The notes beneath the pieces were generated by a model. That model did no database searches, had not been told where the DNA came from, and saw only the letters and a list, made by a program, of their open reading frames with translations. A program made the translations under genes and the position numbers. This document shows positions 24,064-33,178 of a stretch of DNA of 64,000 bases, piece by piece; within the stretch, counting starts at the first letter, position 1; each line of letters opens with the position of its first letter. This stretch comes from Bacteroidales bacterium (lineage in GTDB: Bacteria > Bacteroidota > Bacteroidia > Bacteroidales > F082), in assembly GCA_030690365.1 (NCBI GenBank), contig JAUYGX010000140.1, positions 1 through 64,000 on the forward strand, given 5' to 3'.

Positions 24064-26444
24064 TGGGCTTACCCTGTGTTCATTGTGGCGAAGATTGTGG
24101 CGTGCAGCCAATTGTATGGAACGACAAGCCCTTTTGTTGCCATGGCTGTAGTACTGTATATCAAATACTTAACAAAAGTAAGCTGGAAAAATATTACGAA
24201 ATCCAGCCCATGGCAGGTATCAAAGTTGAAAAAACCGATTACGACCAAAAATATGCCTACCTGGAGAATGAAGAAATTGCATCAAAACTTCTCACATTTT
24301 CTGATGGCGGAATCAGTGTAGTTACTTTATTTATACCCACCATTCATTGTGCCTCCTGCATTTGGCTACTCGAAAATTTGCATACACTTGATCAGGGGGT
24401 CATTCAGTCCACTGTAAATTTCCCCCGAAAACAGGTAACCATCCGCTTCGACAACAGGGAGGTTTCACTGCGTCAACTAGTTGAATTGCTGGGTTCTATT
24501 CACTACGTGCCTGAAATCACACTCGATCAGATGGACAAAACAGAATCCAACCACAGCAGCCGTAACCTGTTGCTCAAGATTGGAATTTCGGGCTTCAGTT
24601 TCATGAATGTGATGCTGTACAATTTTCCTGAGTACCTGCCTGGTGGCGAACAGTTGGGGAGTTTATTCACCGGTTTCTTTGGGGCGATGAGTTTCGTGCT
24701 GGCACTCCCGGTGGTTTTTTATTGTGCCAACGATTATTACCTCTCCGCTTTTAAGGGATTGAAGCACAAACTAATCAACATCGATCTTCCAATAACACTG
24801 GGAATTTTTACACTTTTTGCTCAAAGCACCTATGAAATCATTACCGGTCAGGGAATTGGCTATATGGATTCGCTCATCGGACTGGTATTTTTTATGTTGA
24901 TCGGTAAATTTTATCAGGGAAAAACCTACCAGGCTTTGTCGTTCGAACGCGATTACAAAAGTTATTTTCCGGTAGCTGTTACCAGGATTTCGGACAATGT
25001 TGAAGAAAGCATTCCCCTGAGCCAACTCAAAGAAGGAAACCGGATTTTGATCCGCAACCAGGAACTCATTCCTGCCGATGCGATACTCCTTTCCGGTAAA
25101 GCAAATATAGATTATTCCTTTGTTACAGGCGAATCAGTTCCTCTTGCTAAAAAGACAGGCGAAATGATTTTTGCCGGAGGTAGGCAAAAGGGCAGCTCCA
25201 TTGAGCTGGAAGTGGTTCACCAGGTGGAGCAGAGTTACCTTACCCAACTGTGGAATCAGGATAAAGCTGCCGAAAAACCGGACAACCAGCTTAACACACT
25301 GATTAACAATGTGAGCGAATACTTTACTGTTATTATCCTGATCATAGCTGCCAGTGCGGGTATTTACTGGCTTTTTAACAACCCTGGCCTGGCCTTGTTT
25401 GCATTTACTTCTGTACTCATTATTGCCTGTCCATGTGCTTTGGCGCTAACAGTACCCTTTACTTTTGGCAGCACCATGCGCGTTTATGGAAGGGCTGGCT
25501 TTTACATCAAAAACACCGGGGTAATCGAGAACCTGAGAAAGATTGACACCATTGTTTTCGACAAGACCGGCACCATCACGCTGAATCACAGCATGAACAT
25601 CCACTTTAAAGGTGAAAAACCTTCGCAGGAAACATTGATGATGATTAAATCGCTTACCTCTCATTCAAGTCATCCATTGAGCATTTCCATAAAAGAAAGT
25701 ATTGCCGGAGATCAGCGTTTTGAGGTAACCGATTTTCAGGAAATACCCTCTTTGGGAATTACAGGCCTTGTTAATGGGATTAGAATTAACCTGGGTTCGA
25801 GAAAATTTGTTACCGGCAAATCGGATGAAAATCCAAATGCCAGCCATGTATATTGCTTTGTTGGCGATCGCATTGCCGGTTACTTTAGCATTGCCAATTC
25901 CTACAGGCCCGGACTAAAAACCGTTATTGATGAACTGGGAAAACACCACACCCTTTACCTGTTATCGGGTGATAATGAAAGTGAAAAAAACAACCTGATA
26001 CCCTTGTTTGGGAAGGAAGAATATCTTCGGTTTAACCAAAGTCCGCAGGACAAGATGCAATTTATCAAGCAGTTAAAACAACAAGGCAAAAAAGTATTGA
26101 TGATTGGCGACGGGCTCAACGATGCAGGGGCTTTAATGGAAAGTACGGTCGGGCTCACCATTGCCGATGATATCTATAGTTTTTCTCCCGCCTGCGATGG
26201 CATTATCGAATCCAAAAAATTTCAGAAATTACCAGCCATTTTCAGGTTTTCAAAACTGTCGAACCGGGTAGTCATCATCAGCTTTGGAATTTCGTTTTTA
26301 TACAACCTGGTGGGACTTTACTTTGCCGTTCAGGGTTCCCTCTCTCCTATTATCGCAGCCATCCTGATGCCCATAAGTTCGGTGAGCGTAGTCGCCTTTG
26401 CCACTTTCTCCATCCGGTACCTAGCCAACAAACGATCGCTTTAA
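24063..26444 (+). CDS. ccoI: Copper-transporting P-type ATPase CcoI/FixI
   Basis: The 793-residue P1B ATPase has an N-terminal Cys-rich domain (CVHCGEDCG, CCHGCSTVY), an HMA-like domain with CASC (~96), eight membrane helices with the ion motif CPCALAL (~456), the phosphorylation site DKTGTIT (~500) and the hinge GDGLNDAGAL (~682). These features match CcoI/FixI, which exports copper for cbb3 assembly. The start at 24063 overlaps the preceding stop (TAATG); a longer start at 24015 lies inside the DUF3365 gene and is less likely. Confidence 0.93.
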   Translation: MGLPCVHCGEDCGVQPIVWNDKPFCCHGCSTVYQILNKSKLEKYYEIQPMAGIKVEKTDYDQKYAYLENEEIASKLLTFSDGGISVVTLFIPTIHCASCIWLLENLHTLDQGVIQSTVNFPRKQVTIRFDNREVSLRQLVELLGSIHYVPEITLDQMDKTESNHSSRNLLLKIGISGFSFMNVMLYNFPEYLPGGEQLGSLFTGFFGAMSFVLALPVVFYCANDYYLSAFKGLKHKLINIDLPITLGIFTLFAQSTYEIITGQGIGYMDSLIGLVFFMLIGKFYQGKTYQALSFERDYKSYFPVAVTRISDNVEESIPLSQLKEGNRILIRNQELIPADAILLSGKANIDYSFVTGESVPLAKKTGEMIFAGGRQKGSSIELEVVHQVEQSYLTQLWNQDKAAEKPDNQLNTLINNVSEYFTVIILIIAASAGIYWLFNNPGLALFAFTSVLIIACPCALALTVPFTFGSTMRVYGRAGFYIKNTGVIENLRKIDTIVFDKTGTITLNHSMNIHFKGEKPSQETLMMIKSLTSHSSHPLSISIKESIAGDQRFEVTDFQEIPSLGITGLVNGIRINLGSRKFVTGKSDENPNASHVYCFVGDRIAGYFSIANSYRPGLKTVIDELGKHHTLYLLSGDNESEKNNLIPLFGKEEYLRFNQSPQDKMQFIKQLKQQGKKVLMIGDGLNDAGALMESTVGLTIADDIYSFSPACDGIIESKKFQKLPAIFRFSKLSNRVVIISFGISFLYNLVGLYFAVQGSLSPIIAAILMPISSVSVVAFATFSIRYLANKRSL

Positions 26445-26472
26445 TATCCTGACACTTACTTTTTAAACCCTT

Positions 26473-26491
26473 ATTTAAATTCTGTTTAAAT
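26473..26491. promoter_or_regulatory. Perfect inverted repeat before ccoS
   Basis: ATTTAAA-TTCTG-TTTAAAT is a perfect 7-bp repeat about 35 bases upstream of the -7 element TAATTTTG (26525-26532). The position suits an activator of the cbb3 genes. It does not match an FNR box (TTGAT-N4-ATCAA). AT-rich palindromes also arise by chance. Confidence 0.35.
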
Positions 26492-26524
26492 AGCAAAACA
26501 GATGAAAACAAAACGTATTTTTTA

Positions 26525-26532
26525 TAATTTTG
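26525..26532 (+). promoter_or_regulatory. -7 element of the ccoS-ccoNO genes
   Basis: TAATTTTG matches TAnnTTTG and lies 34 bases before the ccoS start. No -33 element is clear, which fits dependence on an activator. Confidence 0.45.
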
Positions 26533-26566
26533 GTCAATAAATGTAATTGGGAACTGGAATACTTAA

Positions 26567-26797
26567 ATGACCGTAATTATACTTTTAGTCATCGTGGGAA
26601 TTGTAGTTGCAGGTGGATTTTTAATCGGATTCATCTGGGCCGTACGCAATGGTCAATACGATGATTTATATTCCCCATCGGTTCGCATTTTATTTGACGA
26701 ACCAAAGCAAGCCGATTCAATTAGCCCCTTTCCTGAAATTTCCGAAGATAAATACCCGAATAATTCAAAACTGAATAATTTAACCAAATCTGATTAG
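26567..26797 (+). CDS. ccoS: cbb3 oxidase maturation protein CcoS
   Basis: This 76-residue single-helix protein starts MTVIILLVIVGIVVAGGFLIGFIWAVRNGQYDDLYSPSVRILFDE. The helix followed by AVRNGQYDD is the CcoS signature. It is needed for cofactor insertion into cbb3 oxidase. It lies 4 bases before ccoNO. The C-terminal extension is longer and more polar than in proteobacterial CcoS. Confidence 0.92.
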   Translation: MTVIILLVIVGIVVAGGFLIGFIWAVRNGQYDDLYSPSVRILFDEPKQADSISPFPEISEDKYPNNSKLNNLTKSD

Positions 26798-26801
26798 GCG
26801 T

Positions 26802-28922
26802 ATGGAGCTACAAAAATTTACTTATGACAACAAGCTTAGCAACATGTTTTTATGGGCCACCGTCATCTGGGGCATCGTTGGCATGTTGGTTGGGCTTACA
26901 GCCGCATTTGAGCTGATTTTTCCGCACATGAGCGGCAATATTCCCTGGCTGGTTTATAGCCGCCTCAGGCCTTTGCATACCAATGCGGCCATTTTTGCCT
27001 TTGTGGGCAATGGTATTTTTACAGCCGTTTATTATTCCACTCCCCGATTACTTAAAACCCCCATGTACAGCAAGTTGCTGGGGAACATCCATTTCTGGGG
27101 TTGGCAACTCATTATTGTTTCGGCGGCGCTAACATTACCCTTTGGGTTTACCCAATCCAAAGAATATGCTGAACTTATTTGGCCTATCGATGTAATGGTA
27201 GTATTAATATGGGTAGTCTTTGGGTTAAACCTGATCATGACCCTGGTGAATCGGCGTGTAAAACATATTTATGTTACCATTTGGTTCTACATTGCAACCT
27301 GGGTAACTATTGCCGTGTTGTACATCACCAACAACCTGGCCTTACCTACTTCATTTACACACAGTTACCCGATTTATGCCGGTATTCAGGATGCGCTTGT
27401 ACAATGGTGGTACGGTCACAACGCAGTGGCATTCTTTTTAACAACGCCCGTTTTAGGTATGATGTATTATTTCATTCCAAAAGCTGCCAATCGTCCGATT
27501 TATTCCTACAAACTGTCCATTATTCACTTCTGGGCGCTGATATTCCTGTATATCTGGGCCGGACCTCACCACCTGTTATATTCTGCCCTGCCCGACTGGG
27601 CTCAGGCATTGGGAGTAGTATTCTCAGTGATGCTGATTGCTCCATCATGGGGAGGTATGATCAATGGTTTATTAACTTTACGCGGTGCCTGGGACAAAGT
27701 ACGTGAAGATCCCGTATTAAAAATGTTTGTGGTAGCGGTTACAGCCTACGGAATGGCCACTTTTGAAGGCCCCATGCTTTCGCTGAAAACCGTAAATGCA
27801 CTGAGCCATTTTAGCGACTGGACCATTGCCCATGTACACATTGGAACGCTGGGTTGGAATTCGATGATGAACTTTGGCGTGATATACTGGTTGGTTCCCC
27901 GCCTATTTAAAACCAAACTCTGGTCGACCAAACTCGCCAATGTCCATTTTTGGATTGCCACACTGGGAATGTTGTTTTTCTCCATTCCATTGTATTTCGC
28001 CGGGTTCACACAAGCCTTAATGTGGAAACAATTTACTGCTGAAGGATTCCTGGCTTATCCGAATTTTCTTGAGACTGTCACCCAGATACTACCGATGTAT
28101 TACCTGCGGGCCTTTGGAGGATCGCTGTATATCATTGGTGCCTTGATGTTTGTGTACAATGTGGTTAAAACAGCCAAATCGGGTAGTTTTGTACGATTTG
28201 AAACCGATGAAGCTCCTGCCAAGGAAACACCAAAGGCAAAAGAAGGCTGGCACCGCCGCTTGGAAGGCCGTCCGTTGCAATTTACAGTGGCTGCTTTGGT
28301 GGTGATTCTTATTGGAGGATTAATCGAAATTGTACCCATGTACCTGGTTAAAACCAATATTCCGACCATCACAGCGGTAATGCCCTATACCCCACTCGAA
28401 CTCGAAGGTCGTGATATTTATATCAGAGAAGGCTGCTATCTCTGCCATTCGCAAATGATCAGGCCTTTTAGAAGCGAAACCGAACGTTATGGTGAATATA
28501 CCAAAGCCGGAGAAACTGTTTACGATCATCCATTCCTATTTGGATCGAAACGTACCGGCCCGGATTTGGCGCGCGAAGGGGTTAAAACATTACCCAATTA
28601 TAAACCTGATTTGTGGCACTACAACCATATGCTCAACCCGCAAAAAGTTAGTCCCGAGTCTATTATGCCGTCTTATCCCTGGCTGGCTGAAAATGAAATC
28701 GACTATAGCCATGTTCCCGGCCGAATCAATGCCATGATTAAACTGGGTGTACCCTATGTTGAAGGATATGCCGATCAGGCCGTTGCCGATATGAATGCTC
28801 AGGCAGGACAAATTGCCGCCGGGCTGCAAGCAAATGGTGTTCAGGTAGATAAAAACAAGGAAATAATAGCCCTGATTGCTTATCTGCAACGTCTTGGAAC
28901 TGATGTTTATAAAAACAAATAA
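26802..28922 (+). CDS. ccoNO: Fused cbb3 cytochrome c oxidase subunits I and II (CcoNO)
   Basis: The 706-residue fusion combines CcoN (residues ~1-475), with 12 or more helices and the heme/copper ligand regions around RPLHTNAAIFAFVGNG, WWYGHNAVAFFLTTPVLGMMYYFIPK, GPHHLLYSALPDWAQ and HVHIGTLGWN, with CcoO (~500-706), which has one helix and a single heme c site CYLCH at ~545. This is the high-affinity terminal oxidase. Fusion of the two subunits is common in Bacteroidota. It is followed 18 bases later by ccoQ. Confidence 0.96.
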   Translation: MELQKFTYDNKLSNMFLWATVIWGIVGMLVGLTAAFELIFPHMSGNIPWLVYSRLRPLHTNAAIFAFVGNGIFTAVYYSTPRLLKTPMYSKLLGNIHFWGWQLIIVSAALTLPFGFTQSKEYAELIWPIDVMVVLIWVVFGLNLIMTLVNRRVKHIYVTIWFYIATWVTIAVLYITNNLALPTSFTHSYPIYAGIQDALVQWWYGHNAVAFFLTTPVLGMMYYFIPKAANRPIYSYKLSIIHFWALIFLYIWAGPHHLLYSALPDWAQALGVVFSVMLIAPSWGGMINGLLTLRGAWDKVREDPVLKMFVVAVTAYGMATFEGPMLSLKTVNALSHFSDWTIAHVHIGTLGWNSMMNFGVIYWLVPRLFKTKLWSTKLANVHFWIATLGMLFFSIPLYFAGFTQALMWKQFTAEGFLAYPNFLETVTQILPMYYLRAFGGSLYIIGALMFVYNVVKTAKSGSFVRFETDEAPAKETPKAKEGWHRRLEGRPLQFTVAALVVILIGGLIEIVPMYLVKTNIPTITAVMPYTPLELEGRDIYIREGCYLCHSQMIRPFRSETERYGEYTKAGETVYDHPFLFGSKRTGPDLAREGVKTLPNYKPDLWHYNHMLNPQKVSPESIMPSYPWLAENEIDYSHVPGRINAMIKLGVPYVEGYADQAVADMNAQAGQIAAGLQANGVQVDKNKEIIALIAYLQRLGTDVYKNK

Positions 28923-28940
28923 TAGTAAATTGAGGAAAGC

Positions 28941-29141
28941 ATGAAGATCGTTATCAATGTCCTTGAAAGTATTGCCGGAATAGAGATTTATCCCATTATT
29001 TCGCTATTGATTTTCTTTCTCTTTTTTATACTGGTTACCGTGTTGGTGTTTAAAACCAGTGATTCGGAAATCGAAGAAATGAGCCGGTTACCTCTGGACA
29101 AGGATAACGATCATTCAGTTGACCCAAATTCAACTTTTTAA
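28941..29141 (+). CDS. ccoQ: cbb3 oxidase small subunit CcoQ
   Basis: This 66-residue protein has one membrane helix (IISLLIFFLFFILVTVLVF) and a short acidic tail (SDSEIEEMSRLPLDKD). Size, topology and position between ccoNO and ccoP identify it as CcoQ, which stabilises the oxidase. The sequence itself is poorly conserved, so the identity rests largely on position. Confidence 0.85.
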   Translation: MKIVINVLESIAGIEIYPIISLLIFFLFFILVTVLVFKTSDSEIEEMSRLPLDKDNDHSVDPNSTF

Positions 29142-29160
29142 CAATTTATACCTAGCAACA

Positions 29161-29760
29161 ATGGCAACAGATCACACAAAAAATAACCATAACGAAGATT
29201 ATGAAATAGACACCCTGACCAACGACCGTTTGATAAAAGACCACGAATACGACGGCATCAGGGAACTTGACAACGATTTGCCCCCATGGTGGAAGTGGCT
29301 TTTTTACCTATGCATTGCCTTCGCCATCGTATATATGATTCGTTTGTGGGTTTTCCACTCCGACGATTTGATTCAAAACCGGGAATATGAATTGGCCATG
29401 GCCTCTGCCGCTGCTGCTCAGCCCGAAAAAAACAATGCTGCTTTCGAGGTAAGGATTTTAACCGACCCCGCCTCACTGGCTGCTGGCAAAGAAACCTGGA
29501 CGAAAATCTGTTCAGTTTGCCATTTGATGGACGGCGGTGGTTTGGTTGGCCCAAATATGACCGACAACTATTGGATACACGGAAATACGGTGCAGGATTT
29601 ATATAACACCGTTACCAATGGTGTAATCGAAAAAGGTATGATTCCCTACAAAGATCAGTTGTCTGAACAGGCACGACTTGATGTAATAAGCTATATATTA
29701 GTTGATTTACAAGGAACTACACCTGCCATTCCAAAAGCACCTCAAGGAACTGAATACTAA
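29161..29760 (+). CDS. ccoP: cbb3 oxidase subunit III CcoP, monoheme form
   Basis: This 199-residue protein has the CcoP N-terminal motif DHEYDGIRELDNDLPPWWKWLFY, one helix (~45-62), and a single cytochrome c domain with CSVCH (~120) and a likely distal Met near EKGMIPYKDQLSE. Standard CcoP carries two CxxCH sites; only one is present here and no frameshift explains it. The frame could open at 29119 inside ccoQ, but ATG at 29161 gives the normal N-terminus. Confidence 0.92.
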   Translation: MATDHTKNNHNEDYEIDTLTNDRLIKDHEYDGIRELDNDLPPWWKWLFYLCIAFAIVYMIRLWVFHSDDLIQNREYELAMASAAAAQPEKNNAAFEVRILTDPASLAAGKETWTKICSVCHLMDGGGLVGPNMTDNYWIHGNTVQDLYNTVTNGVIEKGMIPYKDQLSEQARLDVISYILVDLQGTTPAIPKAPQGTEY

Positions 29761-29780
29761 TCGGCACCCTATTTATTTTT

Positions 29781-29812
29781 AAAAGAAGCCGGGTTTTTTT
29801 CGGCTTCTTTTG
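29781..29812 (+). terminator. Terminator after ccoP
   Basis: AAAAGAAGCCG (29781-29791) pairs with CGGCTTCTTTT (29801-29811) around a short loop that includes the T run. It lies 20 bases after ccoP and before ccoG. Confidence 0.8.
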
Positions 29813-29866
29813 TTTTATAAATATTAACTTTGAGGACTTAATGAAATATGACAAATGTTATAAAAA

Positions 29867-31276
29867 ATGGCACCAAAAAAACCTGTAACTCCTGAATACT
29901 TTCGCGATAAATTAACCACGGTTGATGCGACGGGTAAACGTGTTTGGATATATGCAAAAAAAATTAGAGGTCCGCATTTTACTTATCGAAGTATTGTAGC
30001 CGCTTTTCTACTCATCCTTTTTTATAGCGGCCCGTTTATCAAAATTCATGGCGACCCCATCATGCTTTTCGACATTCTCCATCGCAGGTTTATCATTTTC
30101 GGAATCGCTTTCTGGCCACAGGATTTTCACCTGATTTTACTATCGGTCATCACCACCATTGTATTTATCGTGTTGTTTACCGTTGTATTCGGAAGGATTT
30201 TTTGTGGTTGGGTTTGTCCACAGACCATTTTCCTGGAATTTGTTTTCAGACGCATTGAATACCTCATCGAGGGCGATGCCGCTGCCCAACGACGCCGCGA
30301 CAATGGCCCGATGAACATGGATAAACTTTGGAGAAAAACGCTAAAGCATGTTGTTTTTTACGTCATCTCTTTAATCACCGCCACTACATTCCTATCATAC
30401 ATTATTGGTTTTGATCGTGTTAAACACTTTCTTTTGGATGACCCCATAGCCCACTGGGGTAGTTTTTCAGGATTATTTGTCTTTGCAGGAGCCTTCTACT
30501 TTATTTTTGCTTTTTTCCGTGAACAGGTGTGTACTATTGCCTGCCCGTACGGAAGGTTACAAAGCGTTTTGGTGGATAAAAAAACCATACTGGTAGCTTA
30601 TGATTTTGTGCGTGGAGAACCGCGTGGGCCCTTAAAACTTCAAAAAACTGAAAACCTGGGCGACTGCATCGACTGCAACAGTTGTGTGGTGGTTTGTCCC
30701 ACAGGAATTGACATCCGAAACGGGACTCAGATGGAATGCATCAACTGTACCGCCTGTATAGATGCCTGCGACACCATCATGACCAAGGTAAACAAGCCAA
30801 AAGGACTTATCCGTTACGATTCGGAAGAGGGTATTAAAACCGGGAAACACTCCATCTTTAATATGCGCTCCATTGCCTATTCGGTCGTACTCACTCTGCT
30901 CCTGTTTTTTGTGGCCTCACTGTTTATGTTCAGAGGAAACTTTGAATCCACCATTCTTCGCGCAAGCGGCAGCATGTATCAAAATTACGGAACCGATAGT
31001 CTGAGCAATATCTACACTTTCGATATGGTAAATAAAACCAACAGGGCCATCGATGTCACCTTTAAAGTGGAATCGATGCCGGGAAGAATTCAGTACATTG
31101 GCGATCACCCGCCGGTAGAAGTTGGCCACATCGGAAAAGGAACCTTTTTGGTAATCCTGCCCATCAAGGCACTTCACTCTTCACAAACAACTTTTAAAAT
31201 TGGCATGTATGAAGAAGGAAATTTAATTGAAATGTACAAAACCTCGTTTGTTGGACCCTCTTCACTTGATAAATAA
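29867..31276 (+). CDS. ccoG: cbb3 assembly ferredoxin-like protein CcoG (FixG/RdxA)
   Basis: The 469-residue membrane protein has five or so helices, the NapH-like motif FCGWVCPQTIFLEFVFRRIEYLIEGD (~110-135), and two 4Fe-4S-type Cys motifs: CIDCNSCVVVCPTG (~267) and CINCTACIDACDTIM. A C-terminal FixG Ig-like domain follows. CcoG reduces copper for cbb3 oxidase. It is separated from ccoP by a terminator, so it may be transcribed from read-through or a weak promoter not recognised here. Confidence 0.94.
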   Translation: MAPKKPVTPEYFRDKLTTVDATGKRVWIYAKKIRGPHFTYRSIVAAFLLILFYSGPFIKIHGDPIMLFDILHRRFIIFGIAFWPQDFHLILLSVITTIVFIVLFTVVFGRIFCGWVCPQTIFLEFVFRRIEYLIEGDAAAQRRRDNGPMNMDKLWRKTLKHVVFYVISLITATTFLSYIIGFDRVKHFLLDDPIAHWGSFSGLFVFAGAFYFIFAFFREQVCTIACPYGRLQSVLVDKKTILVAYDFVRGEPRGPLKLQKTENLGDCIDCNSCVVVCPTGIDIRNGTQMECINCTACIDACDTIMTKVNKPKGLIRYDSEEGIKTGKHSIFNMRSIAYSVVLTLLLFFVASLFMFRGNFESTILRASGSMYQNYGTDSLSNIYTFDMVNKTNRAIDVTFKVESMPGRIQYIGDHPPVEVGHIGKGTFLVILPIKALHSSQTTFKIGMYEEGNLIEMYKTSFVGPSSLDK

Positions 31277-31296
31277 AGGATGAAAAAGGTATAAAT

Positions 31297-31353
31297 TAAA
31301 TTTGTTAAAAGAAAAAGAATCAATCATGGAATTCCTGATATTTATCGGGAATT
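31297..31353 (+). promoter_or_regulatory. Possible -7 element and hairpin before ccoH
   Basis: TAAATTTG (31297-31304) matches TAnnTTTG. It is followed by a stem-loop, AATTCCTGAT-ATTT-ATCGGGAATT (31330-31353), with one G/T pair. No T run follows, so it is not a normal terminator; it would sit in the ccoH leader. Confidence 0.35.
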
Positions 31354-31382
31354 TGTGACCCCTTAAAAATAGATAAAAACTT

Positions 31383-31823
31383 ATGAAAATAAACTGGAAC
31401 TGGGGAACTAAACTGGCCCTGTGGATTGTTGTCTTTGTGTTAGCCATCCTCTTTTTGGTATTTCTCACCTTTAGAAATGATATTATCCTGGTAGAAAAAG
31501 ATTATTACCCCAAAGGACTTCAATACCAGACTCGGTTAGATGAAATGGCCAATGCCAAATCAGAAAATGCTGTTTTTCAGATACTACAAAACCAAAATGA
31601 ATTGACTATTGCATTCCCGGATGTCATGATTGATAGTGGAAACCTGTTGTTTTTCAGGCCTTCCGACAGCAAGATGGATCGCAATTTCAAAGTCAGTCAA
31701 TCTGATAGCAACGCAGTTCATCTTCCTCTTCAGCAGTTTACCAAAGGGAAATACATACTAAAATCGCAGTGGAGCTACCAGGGGAAAAATTTCTATACTG
31801 AAAAAGTAATTTTCATCAAATAA
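31383..31823 (+). CDS. ccoH: cbb3 accessory protein CcoH/FixH
   Basis: This 146-residue protein has one N-terminal helix (LALWIVVFVLAILFLVFLTF) and a periplasmic beta domain with the typical DYYPKGLQYQTRLDEMANAK motif of FixH. CcoH binds the oxidase and helps its assembly. Its final base is the first base of the next start codon (TAATG), so it is coupled to the TauE/SafE-like gene. Confidence 0.9.
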   Translation: MKINWNWGTKLALWIVVFVLAILFLVFLTFRNDIILVEKDYYPKGLQYQTRLDEMANAKSENAVFQILQNQNELTIAFPDVMIDSGNLLFFRPSDSKMDRNFKVSQSDSNAVHLPLQQFTKGKYILKSQWSYQGKNFYTEKVIFIK

Positions 31824-32578
31824 TGGAACAAATGTACATTATGGCCTTACTTACAGGCCTAGTCGGGAGTTTACACTGTATTGGCATGTGTGGCCCGATT
31901 GCAGTGGCCCTGCCTCTCGGAAAACGAAACTATGGCTATAAAATACTCGGAAGTTTAACCTACAATCTGGGCAGAATACTAACCTATGGTATTCTGGGTG
32001 CCCTTTTTGGACTTCTGGGACAGGGAATTGAAATGGCCGGTTTGCAACAGTGGGCATCTATTGGAATCGGAGCCATCATGATTCTATCCGTTATCTTTCC
32101 GGCGCTTTTCAAGGGAAAAATGAAATTTGAGCAACTATTTTTTGGTTATGCCGGAAAACTCGTTGGTAAATTCAGACAACTGTTTGCCATCAGCTCATTG
32201 CCATCTCTGTTTTTAATCGGACTTCTGAACGGGTTGCTGCCCTGCGGACTGGTGTATGTGGCAGTTGCCGGTGCCATCAATACCAACGACACTTTTTTTG
32301 GAATCATCTATATGGTAATTTTCGGCCTGGGTACCATCCCGATTATGACTGCCATTCCGCTGATTGGCAATATGATAGGAAGGCAAATCAGAAAACGGTT
32401 CGCCAAAGCATTGTCTATCTTCATCGTGATATTGGGTATTATTTTCATTTTGCGCGGACTTTCGTTGGGAATACCCTACCTCAGTCCTCCGGCAAAAATG
32501 CTGGTGCCGCACGAAAAAATGATGAAACCGTCAACAGAGAAAAAAAGCATACTAAACCCAGGCTGTTGTGGTGGGTAG
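31823..32578 (+). CDS. TauE/SafE (DsbD-like) membrane protein of the cbb3 cluster
   Basis: This 251-residue protein has six or seven helices and the motif GLVGSLHCIGMCGPIAVALPLG at residues ~7-28, with LLNGLLPCGLVYVAVAGAI (~137-155) as the second Cys/Pro half. This pattern marks the small 'sulfite exporter TauE/SafE family' proteins that accompany cbb3 genes and are thought to move copper or thiol electrons. The C-terminus ends in two cysteines (PGCCGG). Coupled to ccoH by a one-base overlap. The substrate is unknown. Confidence 0.85.
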   Translation: MEQMYIMALLTGLVGSLHCIGMCGPIAVALPLGKRNYGYKILGSLTYNLGRILTYGILGALFGLLGQGIEMAGLQQWASIGIGAIMILSVIFPALFKGKMKFEQLFFGYAGKLVGKFRQLFAISSLPSLFLIGLLNGLLPCGLVYVAVAGAINTNDTFFGIIYMVIFGLGTIPIMTAIPLIGNMIGRQIRKRFAKALSIFIVILGIIFILRGLSLGIPYLSPPAKMLVPHEKMMKPSTEKKSILNPGCCGG

Positions 32579-32646
32579 TAGAACAATCATGTAAAATTTC
32601 TTCACCATTTAATTTAAGTAGAACCGATCTAAATAAATCATTTTAC

Positions 32647-32654
32647 TACTTTTG
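32647..32654 (+). promoter_or_regulatory. -7 element before the small cytochrome c gene
   Basis: TACTTTTG matches TAnnTTTG, 28 bases before the start at 32682. Confidence 0.45.
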
Positions 32655-32681
32655 CACCTTCAAAACTAAATTGAAATTAAA

Positions 32682-33104
32682 ATGAAAAAAATTGCCACAT
32701 GTATGTTTCTTGTTGCCATCTTGGCCTTTACGGGAAACAGTTTTGCCAGTACAACGCCAGGTGATGATCCTGCAGATGCCAAATATCCGAAAGGGGCTGC
32801 AATTTATAAAGCAAAATGTGTTGCTTGTCATCAGTTAACAGGAATGGGCATTCCAAGTGCCTTTCCACCATTAAAAGATTCCGATTATTTGTTCGCTGAT
32901 AAAAAGCGTGCGGTGCTACAGGTTTTAAATGGTTCGCATCATGAAATAACTGTAAACGGTGCTAAATACAATTTACCAATGCCCTTTCAGGTTGACACCC
33001 ATGAAGATGCAGTTGCCGTTATAAATTATGTACTCAATGCCTGGGGAAACAATGGCGGAACTGTAAAACTGGAAGATGTTAAAGACATTAAAATCGTACG
33101 ATAA
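32682..33104 (+). CDS. Small soluble cytochrome c
   Basis: The 140-residue protein has a signal peptide (IATCMFLVAILAFTGNSFA) and a class I cytochrome c domain with CVACH (~46) and the distal region NLPMPFQVDTHEDAVAVINYVLNAWG. It is periplasmic and is a good candidate for shuttling electrons between alternative complex III and the cbb3 or caa3 oxidases, or for being an oxidase-associated cytochrome. It has its own promoter and terminator. Confidence 0.9.
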   Translation: MKKIATCMFLVAILAFTGNSFASTTPGDDPADAKYPKGAAIYKAKCVACHQLTGMGIPSAFPPLKDSDYLFADKKRAVLQVLNGSHHEITVNGAKYNLPMPFQVDTHEDAVAVINYVLNAWGNNGGTVKLEDVKDIKIVR

Positions 33105-33120
33105 CCATACTCTTTAATCA

Positions 33121-33165
33121 AAAAAATGTCGGTTCTTTTCAAGAAAAGATACCGACATTTTTTGT
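33121..33165 (+). terminator. Terminator after the small cytochrome c gene
   Basis: AAAAATGTCGGT pairs with ACCGACATTTTTT around a loop centred near 33142, ending in a T run; 17 bases after the stop. Confidence 0.85.
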
Positions 33166-33178
33166 AAAAAACCAACCC

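Noticed and set aside
26445-26566. FNR/CRP box for the cbb3 genes
   Set aside because: No TTGAT-N4-ATCAA or TGTGA-N6-TCACA pair was found; only an AT-rich palindrome is present.
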